In this document: positions 43,056-51,837 of the stretch, piece after piece
Layout of the letters: every line of letters begins with the position of its first letter
Position numbering within the stretch: the stretch's first letter is position 1
Source of the DNA: Candidatus Rokuibacteriota bacterium
GTDB taxonomy: Bacteria > Methylomirabilota > Methylomirabilia > Rokubacteriales > CSP1-6
Length of the DNA stretch: 64,000 bases
Reading direction: 5' to 3'
NCBI GenBank assembly: GCA_003220495.1
Contig: QHSP01000026.1
Coordinates: forward strand, 16,925 to 80,924
Translations under genes and position numbers: made by a program
The notes under the pieces: model-generated
Seen by the model: only the letters and a program-made list of their open reading frames with translations
Told to the model about the DNA's origin: nothing
The model's database searches: none

Positions 43056-43224
43056 GCTGAGCTCCCCTCGCCAACCTCGTGTCTCCGGCCTCGAGCGCGG
43101 CCCCGGCCAGAGCGTGTGACCAATCGTTTGGTTGGTCCGGAACAGTAGGATACCGGGAGCCGCCTCTCAACTCAACGGCACGCGAGTGTCCTCAATGTAT
43201 CCTCGGTCTTGGAGAGGTCCCGAC

Positions 43225-44337
43225 GTGTGCGCATCGACCTCACGCGAACCCGTCGTCGTCGGAGTCTCGGTATCGTTGAGCGGACCGTTGCGCCGCCAGG
43301 GGCAAGACGCTTACGACGGCATCCGCCTCTGGATCGAGCACTGCTCGAGCGCGGGAGGACTGCCACTGCGCCTCGTCGCCCTCGACGATGCCAGCAGCGC
43401 GTCCCACGCTCGGGAAAACGTCGCGCGGTTGCTGACCGAGGAGCGCGTGGATCTCCTTCTCGGACCGTACGGGAGCGGATCGACTCTTGCCGTCGCGCCC
43501 CTCGCCGCGGCTCACGGAAAGATCCTCTGGAACCACGGCGGCGCGTCCGACGCGGTTGCCGAGGCCGGCTCCGGGTATGTCGTCAGCGTGCTGAGCCCGG
43601 CCAGCGACTATCTTCGACACCTGCCGAGACTCGTGCGGCATCGCACGGGTGCGCAGCGGGCAACGGTCCTCTACGCCGGCCGCGGTACTTTCGCTTCGAG
43701 CATCCGGCGCGGCCTAGAAGCGGGAGCCCGGACGGCCGGCTTCGATACCGTGCGCGCCATCGCATTCGACAGCCCGCTTCGCAACACGAAAGCGGCCATA
43801 GACGCCGCGCTGGCCGACCGTCCCCCCCTCCTCGTTGTCGCCGGACGATTCGAGGACGACGTCGCCATCATCCGGGAGAGACAGATGCTCGAGGCGGTCG
43901 GTACCGTCGCGTGTGTCGCCGCCGGGGTGGACGGCTTCCACCGGGAGCTCGGGGTGCTTGCCGAGGGCGTGATCGGACCGAGCCAATGGGAGCCTCAGCT
44001 GCACGAGCGACCGTTGATCGGGCCATCCTCGGCCTGGTTCTGCTCCGAATTTCGCCGAGTGTTCCAGCGCGATCCCGGCTACGTCGCTGCGCAGGCGTAC
44101 ACGGTCGGCCTCATTGTCGGAGAGTGCATCCGGCACGCGGAGAGTCTCGAGGACCGTGAGCTTTTAGCCGTCGCTCGTCAACTCGACGCGACGACGCTCT
44201 ACGGTCGATTCCGACTCGAGCCGGGCTCCTCGCGACAGGTCGGGCACGAGATCACCCTCGTCGAATGGCGCGACGGTCGAAAGCGTCCGTTAGAGGCCCC
44301 TCCGTTCGCTCCGACCTCTCCTCACGGAAGGCCATGA
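43225..44337 (+). CDS. Periplasmic-binding-fold protein (LIVAT type) lacking a signal peptide
   Basis: A 370-residue type I periplasmic binding fold (VGVSVSLSGPLRRQGQDAYDGIRLW opening; VDLLLGPYGSGSTLAVAPLA; AATVLYAGRGTFASSI-like). The usual secretion signal is missing at every possible start (GTG 43225 with GGAGAGG upstream, ATG 43195 or the longer TTG frame), and no lipobox is seen. It may therefore be a cytoplasmic ligand sensor like AmiC rather than a transport component. No permease or ATPase lies beside it. Ligand unknown. Confidence 0.72.
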   Translation: MCASTSREPVVVGVSVSLSGPLRRQGQDAYDGIRLWIEHCSSAGGLPLRLVALDDASSASHARENVARLLTEERVDLLLGPYGSGSTLAVAPLAAAHGKILWNHGGASDAVAEAGSGYVVSVLSPASDYLRHLPRLVRHRTGAQRATVLYAGRGTFASSIRRGLEAGARTAGFDTVRAIAFDSPLRNTKAAIDAALADRPPLLVVAGRFEDDVAIIRERQMLEAVGTVACVAAGVDGFHRELGVLAEGVIGPSQWEPQLHERPLIGPSSAWFCSEFRRVFQRDPGYVAAQAYTVGLIVGECIRHAESLEDRELLAVARQLDATTLYGRFRLEPGSSRQVGHEITLVEWRDGRKRPLEAPPFAPTSPHGRP

Positions 44338-44370
44338 AGAGCGGCAGGAGCGAACGGAGAGTTTTCATCG

Positions 44371-45471
44371 CTAGAGATTGGCCTGGAAATCGACGTAGTC
44401 GCGAACCTTGCGGTATATCTGCAAGCGATTCCGCTGGCTGTCGGCTACGATGATGCGATCGGTTTCCGGATCGAAGTCGACCGCCGTCGGGAAGCAGAAG
44501 CGATATTCGGGCTCCAGGCTTCGCACCCGACGACGAGCTTTCATCATGTCGGGGTTGGCGTCGATGCTCATCTGGCCCCACTTCGACATCACCTGGGCAT
44601 CGCCGATGAGATTGGCGACGGGGCTTCCCTCGGCGTCGAAGACACAGACCCGATGATTACCCCAGTCGGCCACGTAGATATCGCCGTCGGTATCCACGGC
44701 GACGTCGGTGGGATGATTGAGCAAGCCTGCCCTAGGATAGCCGGGCGTGCCCGCGGGCGACATGTACGGGCCCATGTAGGAGACGGCGAAGGCTCCTGCC
44801 GGCGCAGGAACGGTCCCGTATTCGCCGATCTTCATCATGAACTTGCCCTGAGGCGACAGCTTCTGGATGCGATGATTCTTCCAGTCCGCGACGTAGATGT
44901 TGCCCGCCTGGTCGAGGGTGACCCCCCAGGGCTGGTTGAACTCTCCGTCCCCGCTCCCGGCCTTGCCGCACTTCGCCAGGAACTTTCCCTCGCCGTTGAA
45001 TACTTGAAGTCGATTGTTGCCGCTGTCCACAACGATCAGGTTGCCGTTCTTCTCGCACACCAGACCGGCCGGGCGCATGAGCTCGCCATCGCCACTGCCC
45101 GTCTTTCCCCACTTCCGCTGAAACTTGCCCTTGCTGTCGAACACCGAGATGGTGTTGTTCCACTCGTCCGAGACGTACACCTGGTCCCGTCCATCGGTCG
45201 CGACCCCGAACGGCCAGGTCGAACGGCCGTCTCCTTCGCCCCACTGGAAGAACTCGGCGAGCAGCTCCTCTTCGCCGGGGCCGCCGATCTTCACCTCGTT
45301 GACACGCATCCCGAAGTTGTTCTCGTTGCCGCGATTGGCGACGTAGGCGACGCCCCCCTTCGCGAGGCACATCGTCTGGGGATAGTTGAATCCCGTGCCC
45401 GACTGCGCGCCCCGCCCGACGGCGTGGCTCCACTCGTAAACTCTTCCGCGCGCTACGGTTGTAAGCGGCAT
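44371..45471 (-). CDS. NHL-repeat beta-propeller protein
   Basis: A 366-residue protein of repeated NHL blades. Repeats such as PFGVATDGRDQVYVSDEWNN, PAGLVCEKNGNLIVVDSGNN and PWGVTLDQAGNIYVADWKNH are spaced ~45 residues, giving about six blades. No signal peptide is evident, so it may be cytoplasmic. It follows DUF1501 by 12 bases and is the last gene of the Fur-led operon. Role unknown; such propellers usually bind proteins or RNA. Confidence 0.85.
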   Translation of the reverse strand: MPLTTVARGRVYEWSHAVGRGAQSGTGFNYPQTMCLAKGGVAYVANRGNENNFGMRVNEVKIGGPGEEELLAEFFQWGEGDGRSTWPFGVATDGRDQVYVSDEWNNTISVFDSKGKFQRKWGKTGSGDGELMRPAGLVCEKNGNLIVVDSGNNRLQVFNGEGKFLAKCGKAGSGDGEFNQPWGVTLDQAGNIYVADWKNHRIQKLSPQGKFMMKIGEYGTVPAPAGAFAVSYMGPYMSPAGTPGYPRAGLLNHPTDVAVDTDGDIYVADWGNHRVCVFDAEGSPVANLIGDAQVMSKWGQMSIDANPDMMKARRRVRSLEPEYRFCFPTAVDFDPETDRIIVADSQRNRLQIYRKVRDYVDFQANL

Positions 45472-45483
45472 TGTTTCCCCCCG

Positions 45484-46614
45484 CTAGTTCAGGAAGGCCG
45501 GTTGCTCGAATCTGCCACCGGTGATCGGTTTGGGATCCAACTTCAACCACTTCTCTAGGACTGTCGAGTAGATGCTACGGAAGTCCGTGCTCGGGTTCAG
45601 GTCGCCCTGAACCAACTTTTCCGCCTTGAGGGAGGGATACTCGCCGTAGTGACCACCTTTGACCTTGTCACCGAGGATGAAGGCCGGCCCGGCAGCACCG
45701 TGGTCCGTCCCCGAGCCGTTGTCGTGGACGCGGCGGCCGAACTCCGAGAACAGCAGGATGATGACATTGTCGGCGTGGTCGTGCTCGCGGAGGTCGGCCA
45801 TGAAGGCCTCGAGACCCTCGCACACGGCGCTCCACAGCTGTCCGTGGCCCGGGTTCTGGCCGGCGTGGGTATCGAAGCTTCCGTGATCACAGTAGAAGAT
45901 CCGGCTACCCAGATCGGCGAAATGCACCTGGGCGATCCCGCGGAGCTTGCGGGCGATCGGGGTGTCGGGGTACTTGACGGTGGACGCGTACTTCTGCGGC
46001 GCCACCTTCAGGATATCCGCGCCCTTCAACGAATCCAGGCCCGTGGTGCCGAGGTATTCCATCACCCCGGTCCCCGCGACGGGCGCATACATCTTCGCGA
46101 AGCGATCGAGCACTTGCAGGCGCTGCGCCCGCTCCTGAATGTTCGGTAGGAACCCGTACTTCTCCAGGGGCCCGGCCACGCAGGCCACGGGAACTCCCGG
46201 TGCGACCAGAGCCCGGAACAGGCTTGGTCCGAAGCTCACGACCGTGACAACGTTCTCCTTCTTGGGGTCGTATTCGCGCGCCACCTGACCCAACCAGCCC
46301 TGGGTCCCCACCTTCTCCGGCTCGCAGGTGTGCCAGATGTCCATGGAACGGAAGTGGGAGCGCGGCGAGTTGGCGTAGCCCACGCCGTGCACGATGGCGA
46401 GCTTGCCCTGATCCCAGACCTTCTTCAGCGGGGCCATCGCCGGATGGAAGCCATAGGTCTTGTCGAATCTCAAGATCTGGTCGTCGGGGATCCCGACCGC
46501 TGGCCGGTTGTCGCGGTACAGCGGCTCATTGAACGGAATCACCGTGTTGAGATAGTCGTTCCCGCCCGAGAGCTGTACCGTCACCAGCACGGGGTCCTTT
46601 TGCGTCGCGGCCAT
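45484..46614 (-). CDS. DUF1501 protein
   Basis: A 376-residue member of the DUF1501 family, distantly related to sulfatase/alkaline phosphatase folds. Marks are VTVQLSGGNDYLNTVIP at the N-terminus, the HGVGYANSPRSHFRSMDIW block, and the FSEFGRRVHDNGSGTDHGAAGP block. Most relatives carry a Tat signal; here the protein starts directly at the fold. It is always paired with DUF1800, as here, where its start follows the DUF1800 stop by 34 bases. Biochemical role unknown. Confidence 0.86.
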   Translation of the reverse strand: MAATQKDPVLVTVQLSGGNDYLNTVIPFNEPLYRDNRPAVGIPDDQILRFDKTYGFHPAMAPLKKVWDQGKLAIVHGVGYANSPRSHFRSMDIWHTCEPEKVGTQGWLGQVAREYDPKKENVVTVVSFGPSLFRALVAPGVPVACVAGPLEKYGFLPNIQERAQRLQVLDRFAKMYAPVAGTGVMEYLGTTGLDSLKGADILKVAPQKYASTVKYPDTPIARKLRGIAQVHFADLGSRIFYCDHGSFDTHAGQNPGHGQLWSAVCEGLEAFMADLREHDHADNVIILLFSEFGRRVHDNGSGTDHGAAGPAFILGDKVKGGHYGEYPSLKAEKLVQGDLNPSTDFRSIYSTVLEKWLKLDPKPITGGRFEQPAFLN

Positions 46615-46648
46615 ACGTAGTCCTCCTCACCCGATGAGACTCATGACG

Positions 46649-48055
46649 TTAGGCGAACTGATACTCTCTCGTCGCCACGATCAACTGCAGCATCTCGCCA
46701 ACACGCTTGTCGGCCGTCTTGGCGCTTGTCTCACTTGCCCAGCCCGTCTGGCCCCACTCCTTGGCCTGCGCGACGAGCTCTCGCCGCGTTTCGGAGCTCA
46801 CCTCCACCGGGCCGAGCAGGTCCAGACACCCGTCGACCAGTTGCTCCGGGCTCAGCGAACCCCTGGTCTTCAGTCGGTCGATGATGGCGCGGACGCCCGG
46901 CAGCGACGGATCACCGACCAGTTCCGCCACGAAGTTGATCCGGGCCATCAGGGAGCCGCTGTTGATCCACTCGGGACCCGTATGCCATCCCTCGACGCTC
47001 GGAGGATTGAGCAGGTCCTGACCCATGTAGGCGGGCTGCATCGACAGGTCGCCGTACCCAGGTCTCGGGAGCTCATAGCCACCCACCAGACGCAGGCTGC
47101 CCACCACCACCTCGGCGGGGGATTTCAGGTGCTTGAAGCGGGCGTTCTTGAAGAAGCTCGAGTTGAACAGCACCCGGAGGACGGAGCGAATGTCGAAGCG
47201 CGATTGGCGGAACGTTGCCGTCAGGGTGTCGATGGCCTTCTGGTCTCGCGGCGGCTCGATCGACCAGGCGGGCACCTGGGCCTCGTCGGCGACGAAGAAG
47301 TTGTACAGATGCCGGCACACGAAGCGTGCGCACGCCGGTTGTTCCACGACGATGTCGATGATGTCCTCGCCGTTGAAGCGGCCGCGATGGCCGAGAAACT
47401 CCTTCTCGCCGTCGTCGTGATCTTCGGGGCGGTACTCGAACTTCCACGGGAAGCGCCCATAGGGCAGGCGCGGGATCTTGGTCTCGAAGGTCCAGCCGGT
47501 GAAAGCGCGGGATGCCTCACGGACATCCTTTTCCGAGTAGGCGCCGACACCCATGCTGAACAGCTCGAGCAGCTCGCGACCCCAGTTCTCGTTGACGGCC
47601 GTCCCGTGGTTCTGGTTGTTGTCCAGCCAGAAGATCATCGTCGGGTTTCGGGCGATCGTCAGGAGCAGGTCGCGGTAGTTGCCCATGCCCTGCTGACGGA
47701 AGAGACCGATCTGCTCCAGCAGCTGATCGTAGTTGTCCACCTTCGAGTTGCCGGTGGCGAACACGTGGTGCCAGAAGAGGGCCATTTTCTCTTCCAGCGG
47801 GCGTTTCGTGTTCACCAGGTGGTACATGAAATTCACGTTCCCCATCGGGGGTTGCCCGCCAGGCAGCAACGACGCCGGCTGATAGCGGAGCAGGGTGTAG
47901 ACATCGACGGCCGGCTGGGTCTCGGGGTGGAGCAACTCCTCGACGGTCGCCTCGTATCCCTTGGCCACGCGCGCTTCGAGCTCGTCGCGGCCTGCGCCGA
48001 AGCCCGCACGACGCATCAGGTGAGCCATCAACGCGATGTCTTCTTGGTATGCCAT
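46649..48055 (-). CDS. DUF1800 protein
   Basis: A 468-residue DUF1800 protein, the regular partner of DUF1501. Family landmarks are HLMRRAGFGAGRDEL at the start, MALFWHHVFATGNSKV, ENWGRELLELFSMGVGAYSEKDV and VEGWHTGPEWINSGSL. No export signal is seen, unlike many members. It begins 29 bases after the Fur gene. These paired proteins are common in soil bacteria and planctomycetes; proposed roles in outer-surface processes do not fit the missing signals here. Confidence 0.88.
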   Translation of the reverse strand: MAYQEDIALMAHLMRRAGFGAGRDELEARVAKGYEATVEELLHPETQPAVDVYTLLRYQPASLLPGGQPPMGNVNFMYHLVNTKRPLEEKMALFWHHVFATGNSKVDNYDQLLEQIGLFRQQGMGNYRDLLLTIARNPTMIFWLDNNQNHGTAVNENWGRELLELFSMGVGAYSEKDVREASRAFTGWTFETKIPRLPYGRFPWKFEYRPEDHDDGEKEFLGHRGRFNGEDIIDIVVEQPACARFVCRHLYNFFVADEAQVPAWSIEPPRDQKAIDTLTATFRQSRFDIRSVLRVLFNSSFFKNARFKHLKSPAEVVVGSLRLVGGYELPRPGYGDLSMQPAYMGQDLLNPPSVEGWHTGPEWINSGSLMARINFVAELVGDPSLPGVRAIIDRLKTRGSLSPEQLVDGCLDLLGPVEVSSETRRELVAQAKEWGQTGWASETSAKTADKRVGEMLQLIVATREYQFA

Positions 48056-48084
48056 ACGTCGACTCCTTTAGTTGTGACGCATCC

Positions 48085-48552
48085 TCACTGCTGTCGTCTC
48101 ACCTGGGGTCTCGCTAGGGCTTTCGTGCCGCCGGGCGCGGAGCCGGAGCTCCGACGTCGAGCGGCACAGACCCGACACATCCCATGGACCGTCAAGTCGT
48201 GCGTCGTGACCACGTAGCCGTGCTTCGCGAGCGAAGTCAGGTCTACCCGTCGTGCTCGCCGCCGTAAGAACAGGTCCACGACTCGACCGCATCGTTCGCA
48301 GACGAAATGATCGTGCTCGCTGGTCTCTGGGTCGTACCGGGCTGCCTGTCCGTCCAGGAGGAGCGTGCGGATCTTGCCCTCCTCGACGAGACTGTGAAGG
48401 TTGCGATACACCGTGGCGAGACTGATTCGAGGCAGCTTCTTGTGCACCCGCCGGTAGATCTCATGGGCGAACGGGTGAGTGTGATCGCCCCGGAGAGCTT
48501 CGAATACCTGTTCCAGCTGACGCGTTCTACGTTTGCGGGCGGCCCGTCGCAT
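48085..48552 (-). CDS. Fur-family regulator
   Basis: A 155-residue ferric-uptake-type regulator. The winged helix holds RISLATVYRNLHSLVEEGKI, and the dimer domain has HDHFVCERCG and MCRVCAARR, the two structural zinc CxxC pairs. It could be Fur, PerR or Zur; the sensing ligands do not allow a firm choice. A basic, Gly/Pro-rich tail of ~25 residues is extra. It heads the DUF1800-DUF1501-NHL operon, so iron, peroxide or zinc control of that set is likely. Confidence 0.87.
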   Translation of the reverse strand: MRRAARKRRTRQLEQVFEALRGDHTHPFAHEIYRRVHKKLPRISLATVYRNLHSLVEEGKIRTLLLDGQAARYDPETSEHDHFVCERCGRVVDLFLRRRARRVDLTSLAKHGYVVTTHDLTVHGMCRVCAARRRSSGSAPGGTKALARPQVRRQQ

Positions 48553-48723
48553 CGCCTACCTCGAATTCTGGCTATCGGACGGATCGAACGTCAGTGGCGT
48601 GGGCATATCAAGCCGTCAGCCGCCTGTCAAGTGGTTTTCCGCCTACGGGTCCTCCCCAGCGTCAGGTCCCCTGATAGTAAGAATCATTAAGCCGAGGGAG
48701 CAGTCCCCGCTCCAGGACCCGGA

Positions 48724-49386
48724 TCAGTGCGCACCTGTCTCCAGGACGGAGAAGGCGGCCTGGCAGCACAGGACATCCTGGTCGGTCGCGCTTCCGCCCG
48801 CGACGCCGATGGCGCCGATGATCGTGATGCCGTCGAAGATGACGAGACCGCCGGCCGCGGGCACCAGGCGCCCCTGATGCGCGACGATCAGACTCTTCAG
48901 CCAGGGCTCGCGCGCTTGAGCGACGAGATCGGCCGTGGCGAGGTGAAAGGCGGTCGCCGTGTAGGCCTTGCTGACAGCGAGCTCCGTCGTCCGCGGGGCG
49001 GCGCCGTCCATCCGCCCGACGGCGATAGGAACCCCCGCTTCGTCGACCACGGCGGCCGTCACCGCGATCCCGACGCTCCTCGCGTACGCGTGTGCCTGTT
49101 GCACCATCTCCCATGCCGTCTCGAACGCGACCGGGCCGACCACCGCCTTGTTCTGGCGGAAGAAGCTGGCGTTGGCGTCGATGGAATCCGCGTGCTCGGT
49201 AGGGACGTCGACATCCTTGAAGATCGCGTCCACCGGGCAGACGATCTCGCACTGCTCGCAGTCGATGCACACATCGGGATCGATGTAGAACTGCGGGGCG
49301 CCGGGCCTGGTATGGATGCAGGCGACCGGGCAAACCTCGACGCAGGCTCCATCGTTGGTACACAGCCGGGTGATGACGTAGGGCAC
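48724..49386 (-). CDS. Ferredoxin-HbpS/GlcG fusion protein
   Basis: A 220-residue two-domain protein. Residues 1-70 form a dicluster ferredoxin with Cys at 9, 15, 19, 23 and 40, 43, 46, 50 (C-x2-C-x2-C-x3-CP in the second set). Residues ~80-220 match the HbpS/GlcG fold (AVVDEAGVPIAVGRMDGA and GGLVIFDGITIIGAIGVAGG), which binds heme or cobalamin-like cofactors in some members. The joining suggests an electron carrier tied to a cofactor-binding module. It follows two reductive-dehalogenase-like genes and may supply their electrons (inference). Confidence 0.82.
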   Translation of the reverse strand: MPYVITRLCTNDGACVEVCPVACIHTRPGAPQFYIDPDVCIDCEQCEIVCPVDAIFKDVDVPTEHADSIDANASFFRQNKAVVGPVAFETAWEMVQQAHAYARSVGIAVTAAVVDEAGVPIAVGRMDGAAPRTTELAVSKAYTATAFHLATADLVAQAREPWLKSLIVAHQGRLVPAAGGLVIFDGITIIGAIGVAGGSATDQDVLCCQAAFSVLETGAH

Positions 49387-49408
49387 GGCCAGTGCGTGAA
49401 GCGCCGCG

Positions 49409-49978
49409 CTATGCGGCGGCCAGAGGTAGATCGGTAAGGATCACGTCGGCGAAGTGAACCCGAGCGCCAAACTCCGCGGTCACCAGCTTCCCGGCTCGAT
49501 CGAGCGTGCCCAGCTTCGCCGCCGCGGCCAGTCGTGCAGCGTCCAATGACGCGGCCAGGCTCGCGCGGTATCCCAGCTCGCGGATCCACGCGCTGAGTAC
49601 AAACGTGACGAACAGCCCGTTCTGCGCCGGTACCTGCCCCCCGATGCCGGGCGCCTGGCGTGGATCATGGTCGGCGCGCACGCCGCAGACGATCGCGAAG
49701 GGATGACCCGCGTCGTCGGGATCGAGTTTGGCGATGCCCACCAGGTCTGCGCCCAGGTAACGCGCCATCTCCTTGACGTGGCTCGCGGTGACTTCCGGCG
49801 TGTGCAGGTCCGCCTTGGTTGGGAAGACGTTTCCCTCGGGCGCATTCCGGATCACATCGAGCAGCGAGTTCGCCCGGTCTGCCGGCGGAGTGTTGATGAA
49901 GAAGCTCCAGTAGGGATCGTCGCTCTGCCGCGCGGTCCGTCGCCACGGCGCCTTGAGCCAGCCGGATCGCAGCGCCAC
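49409..49978 (-). CDS. Reductive-dehalogenase-like protein lacking Fe-S domain
   Basis: A 189-residue paralogue of the first 260 residues of the next gene upstream. Shared blocks are HTPEVTASHVKEMARYLGAD, FVTFVLSAWIRELGYRASL and FGARVHFADVILTDLPL. The iron-sulfur region with its eight Cys is absent, and the protein ends just where it would begin. The GTG start overlaps the upstream stop by one base (TAGTG). It may form a complex with the full-length paralogue or with the ferredoxin fusion next door. Not a simple truncation, since its stop comes exactly at the domain border. Confidence 0.75.
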   Translation of the reverse strand: MALRSGWLKAPWRRTARQSDDPYWSFFINTPPADRANSLLDVIRNAPEGNVFPTKADLHTPEVTASHVKEMARYLGADLVGIAKLDPDDAGHPFAIVCGVRADHDPRQAPGIGGQVPAQNGLFVTFVLSAWIRELGYRASLAASLDAARLAAAAKLGTLDRAGKLVTAEFGARVHFADVILTDLPLAAA

Positions 49979-51285
49979 TAGGCGTCCCGCTTGACGAATC
50001 GATTGGTGTTCTCCTTCAGCGGCGCGTAGTAGCCGACGTTCCCGACCGGGCTGGCGGCGTGGGCCGTGCCATGCGCCGCGGTGCAGCCGGCCACGGTGCA
50101 AGCCTGCTCCCCTGGTTTGATGCCGGAGTCGTAGCCAAGCCAGCGGACTCGCGTCTGCCGCGTCGCGCCCCAGAACCGGTCATCGATCGCCTTCAGCGCG
50201 CGCACGAGCACCGGGCGCGCAGGAATGGGGCACGTGCTGAGCGCCCACACCGTGAGGCTCCGCCACCAGACGTTAGGCTTGGTGAACGGACAGACGGTGG
50301 CGCAGGTGAGACAGCTTCCCCAGTGCGCGTCCATGTAGGGCCGGACTTTGTAGCACGTGAGCCAGTTGATCTTGTACTTCTCCACTCCGTTGAAGACCAC
50401 CTTGTCCCCGAAGGGCACGCTGTTGGTGGGACAGTTGATGGCGCACTTGCGACAGACCTTGCAGAAGTCCTCCACGCCGTTGTCGACGGGCTGATCCGGG
50501 ACGAGCGGGAGGTCGGTCATGATCGGGTCGGGCATATGGATGCGCGCCCCGAACTTTCTGTGGATGAGGAGCCCGTTGCGCCCGAGCTCCCCGACGCCGG
50601 AGGCGAGCCCCGCGGCCTGAGGGTTCGAGACCCCCCGAAGCGCCGCATAGCCCAGCTCCTTGATGTAGCCCTCCAGGGCCTTGAGGATCATCTGAGCCTT
50701 CATCTGCGAGACGTGGTAGGCGGCGTCCCCAATGTAATGACGGTGGGCCTGCAGCTTGTCGTAGTCCCACGCCGTGGTCGCCACGATGATGTACGGATAC
50801 CGCTGCACCATCTGCTCTGGAGTGCGCCCCTGGTACACGTCTCCGGACCTGTTCTGGTACACGTCTCGCGCCGCGCTGTCCTTGGGCGGAGCAGCGGCGG
50901 CGTAGAGGAAGGACGGATGCGCCCGGGCCACGGTCACCACGTCGGCGCCCATGTGATGGGCAGCTGCCTTGATGTGGCGCGTCATGGCGGCGGGATCCGA
51001 CACGGGGATTTGTCTCGAGTTGATCTTGCCTTTGGGCGCTTGATTCACCACCGAGGCCAGGAAATTCCGCTGGTCGGCGAAATGATTCGGCGCCGACACC
51101 CGTGTGAGTGGGTCCCTGGAGATCGTGTTGCGATACCAGTTGAAGAGAGCCTTGCCCAGCTCACCGCGAGAGTTCCTGGGGTGCGGCGTCTGGTTCATGT
51201 CGACGTTGGCGACCGGCCCGACGATGCGAACGGACCGACCCAGATAGGGCGGGGGCGGCGTCTCGGTACCAGGCGTCACGGCCAT
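49978..51285 (-). CDS. Reductive-dehalogenase-like cobalamin/Fe-S protein
   Basis: A 435-residue RdhA-family protein. Two cluster sites are visible: C275-x2-C278-x2-C281-x3-C285-P and C311...C325-x2-C328-x3-C332-P. The N-terminal half is the cofactor-binding domain (nitroreductase-like, as in RdhA and epoxyqueuosine reductase). Classical RdhA has a Tat signal and an RdhB anchor; neither is present, so it should be cytoplasmic, as in catabolic RdhA. A short internal repeat (DVYQNRSG/DVYQGR) lies at ~141-154. Start ATG 51285 follows GGGG by nine bases. Substrate could be a halogenated aromatic; unproven. Confidence 0.78.
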   Translation of the reverse strand: MAVTPGTETPPPPYLGRSVRIVGPVANVDMNQTPHPRNSRGELGKALFNWYRNTISRDPLTRVSAPNHFADQRNFLASVVNQAPKGKINSRQIPVSDPAAMTRHIKAAAHHMGADVVTVARAHPSFLYAAAAPPKDSAARDVYQNRSGDVYQGRTPEQMVQRYPYIIVATTAWDYDKLQAHRHYIGDAAYHVSQMKAQMILKALEGYIKELGYAALRGVSNPQAAGLASGVGELGRNGLLIHRKFGARIHMPDPIMTDLPLVPDQPVDNGVEDFCKVCRKCAINCPTNSVPFGDKVVFNGVEKYKINWLTCYKVRPYMDAHWGSCLTCATVCPFTKPNVWWRSLTVWALSTCPIPARPVLVRALKAIDDRFWGATRQTRVRWLGYDSGIKPGEQACTVAGCTAAHGTAHAASPVGNVGYYAPLKENTNRFVKRDA

Positions 51286-51337
51286 CGAGGATCCCCTTTC
51301 CCGATGCTGCGATTCTGTCGGACCCAATGTTGACACG

Positions 51338-51736
51338 TTACACGTAGGAGGCAAGCGCTACTTCCGCACAGCGCTGATCCTGGTCCTCGGTGCCGCCGGC
51401 CACGGCGATGGCACCGACGACACTACCGCCCTCTATGATGGGCAACGCTCCGGCTCCGGGCATGATGCGTCCGTTGCTCGAAACGACCAGACTTTGAAAC
51501 CAGGTCTGCGCGGCGACGCCCGCCAGCTCCTTCGTTGGTTGCTGGAAGCTCGCTGCCGTGTAGGCCTTGTTCAAGGCGATGTCCACCGTGATGGGACGAG
51601 CACGGTCCATGCGACCCAGCGCGATCATCCGGCCGCTCTGGTCGACCACCACGGCGGTCACGGCGATGTCCATCTGCGCGGCGTGGGCGTGCGCGCTGCG
51701 CACCATCTGGATCGCCTTCTCTCCCGGGATAGCCAT
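51338..51736 (-). CDS. HbpS/GlcG-family cofactor-binding protein
   Basis: A 132-residue stand-alone HbpS/GlcG domain, closely like the C-terminal half of the ferredoxin fusion. Visible are VTAVVVDQSGRMIALGRMDRA, ALNKAYTAASFQQPTKEL and GGSVVGAIAVAGG. It is the first gene of the operon, ~52 bases before the reductive-dehalogenase-like gene. ATG 51736 lies 13 bases after AGGAGG, so a GTG start further up is also possible. Binds heme or a corrinoid in some relatives. Confidence 0.82.
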   Translation of the reverse strand: MAIPGEKAIQMVRSAHAHAAQMDIAVTAVVVDQSGRMIALGRMDRARPITVDIALNKAYTAASFQQPTKELAGVAAQTWFQSLVVSSNGRIMPGAGALPIIEGGSVVGAIAVAGGTEDQDQRCAEVALASYV

Positions 51737-51837
51737 CGGGATGTGCGGTCCTCCTTCCACGTCGATGCGAGCCGCGTCAGTGTAGCAGGAAGCCGTCGCT
51801 CCGGTCGGCGCGGCACGAACGCATCGGCAACTTCCCC

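Noticed and set aside
46634..48217. 527-codon plus-strand frame
   Set aside because: Shadow of the DUF1800 gene; no motif and wrong amino acid balance.
50059..51333. 424-codon plus-strand frame
   Set aside because: Shadow of the reductive-dehalogenase-like gene, whose Cys motifs are decisive.
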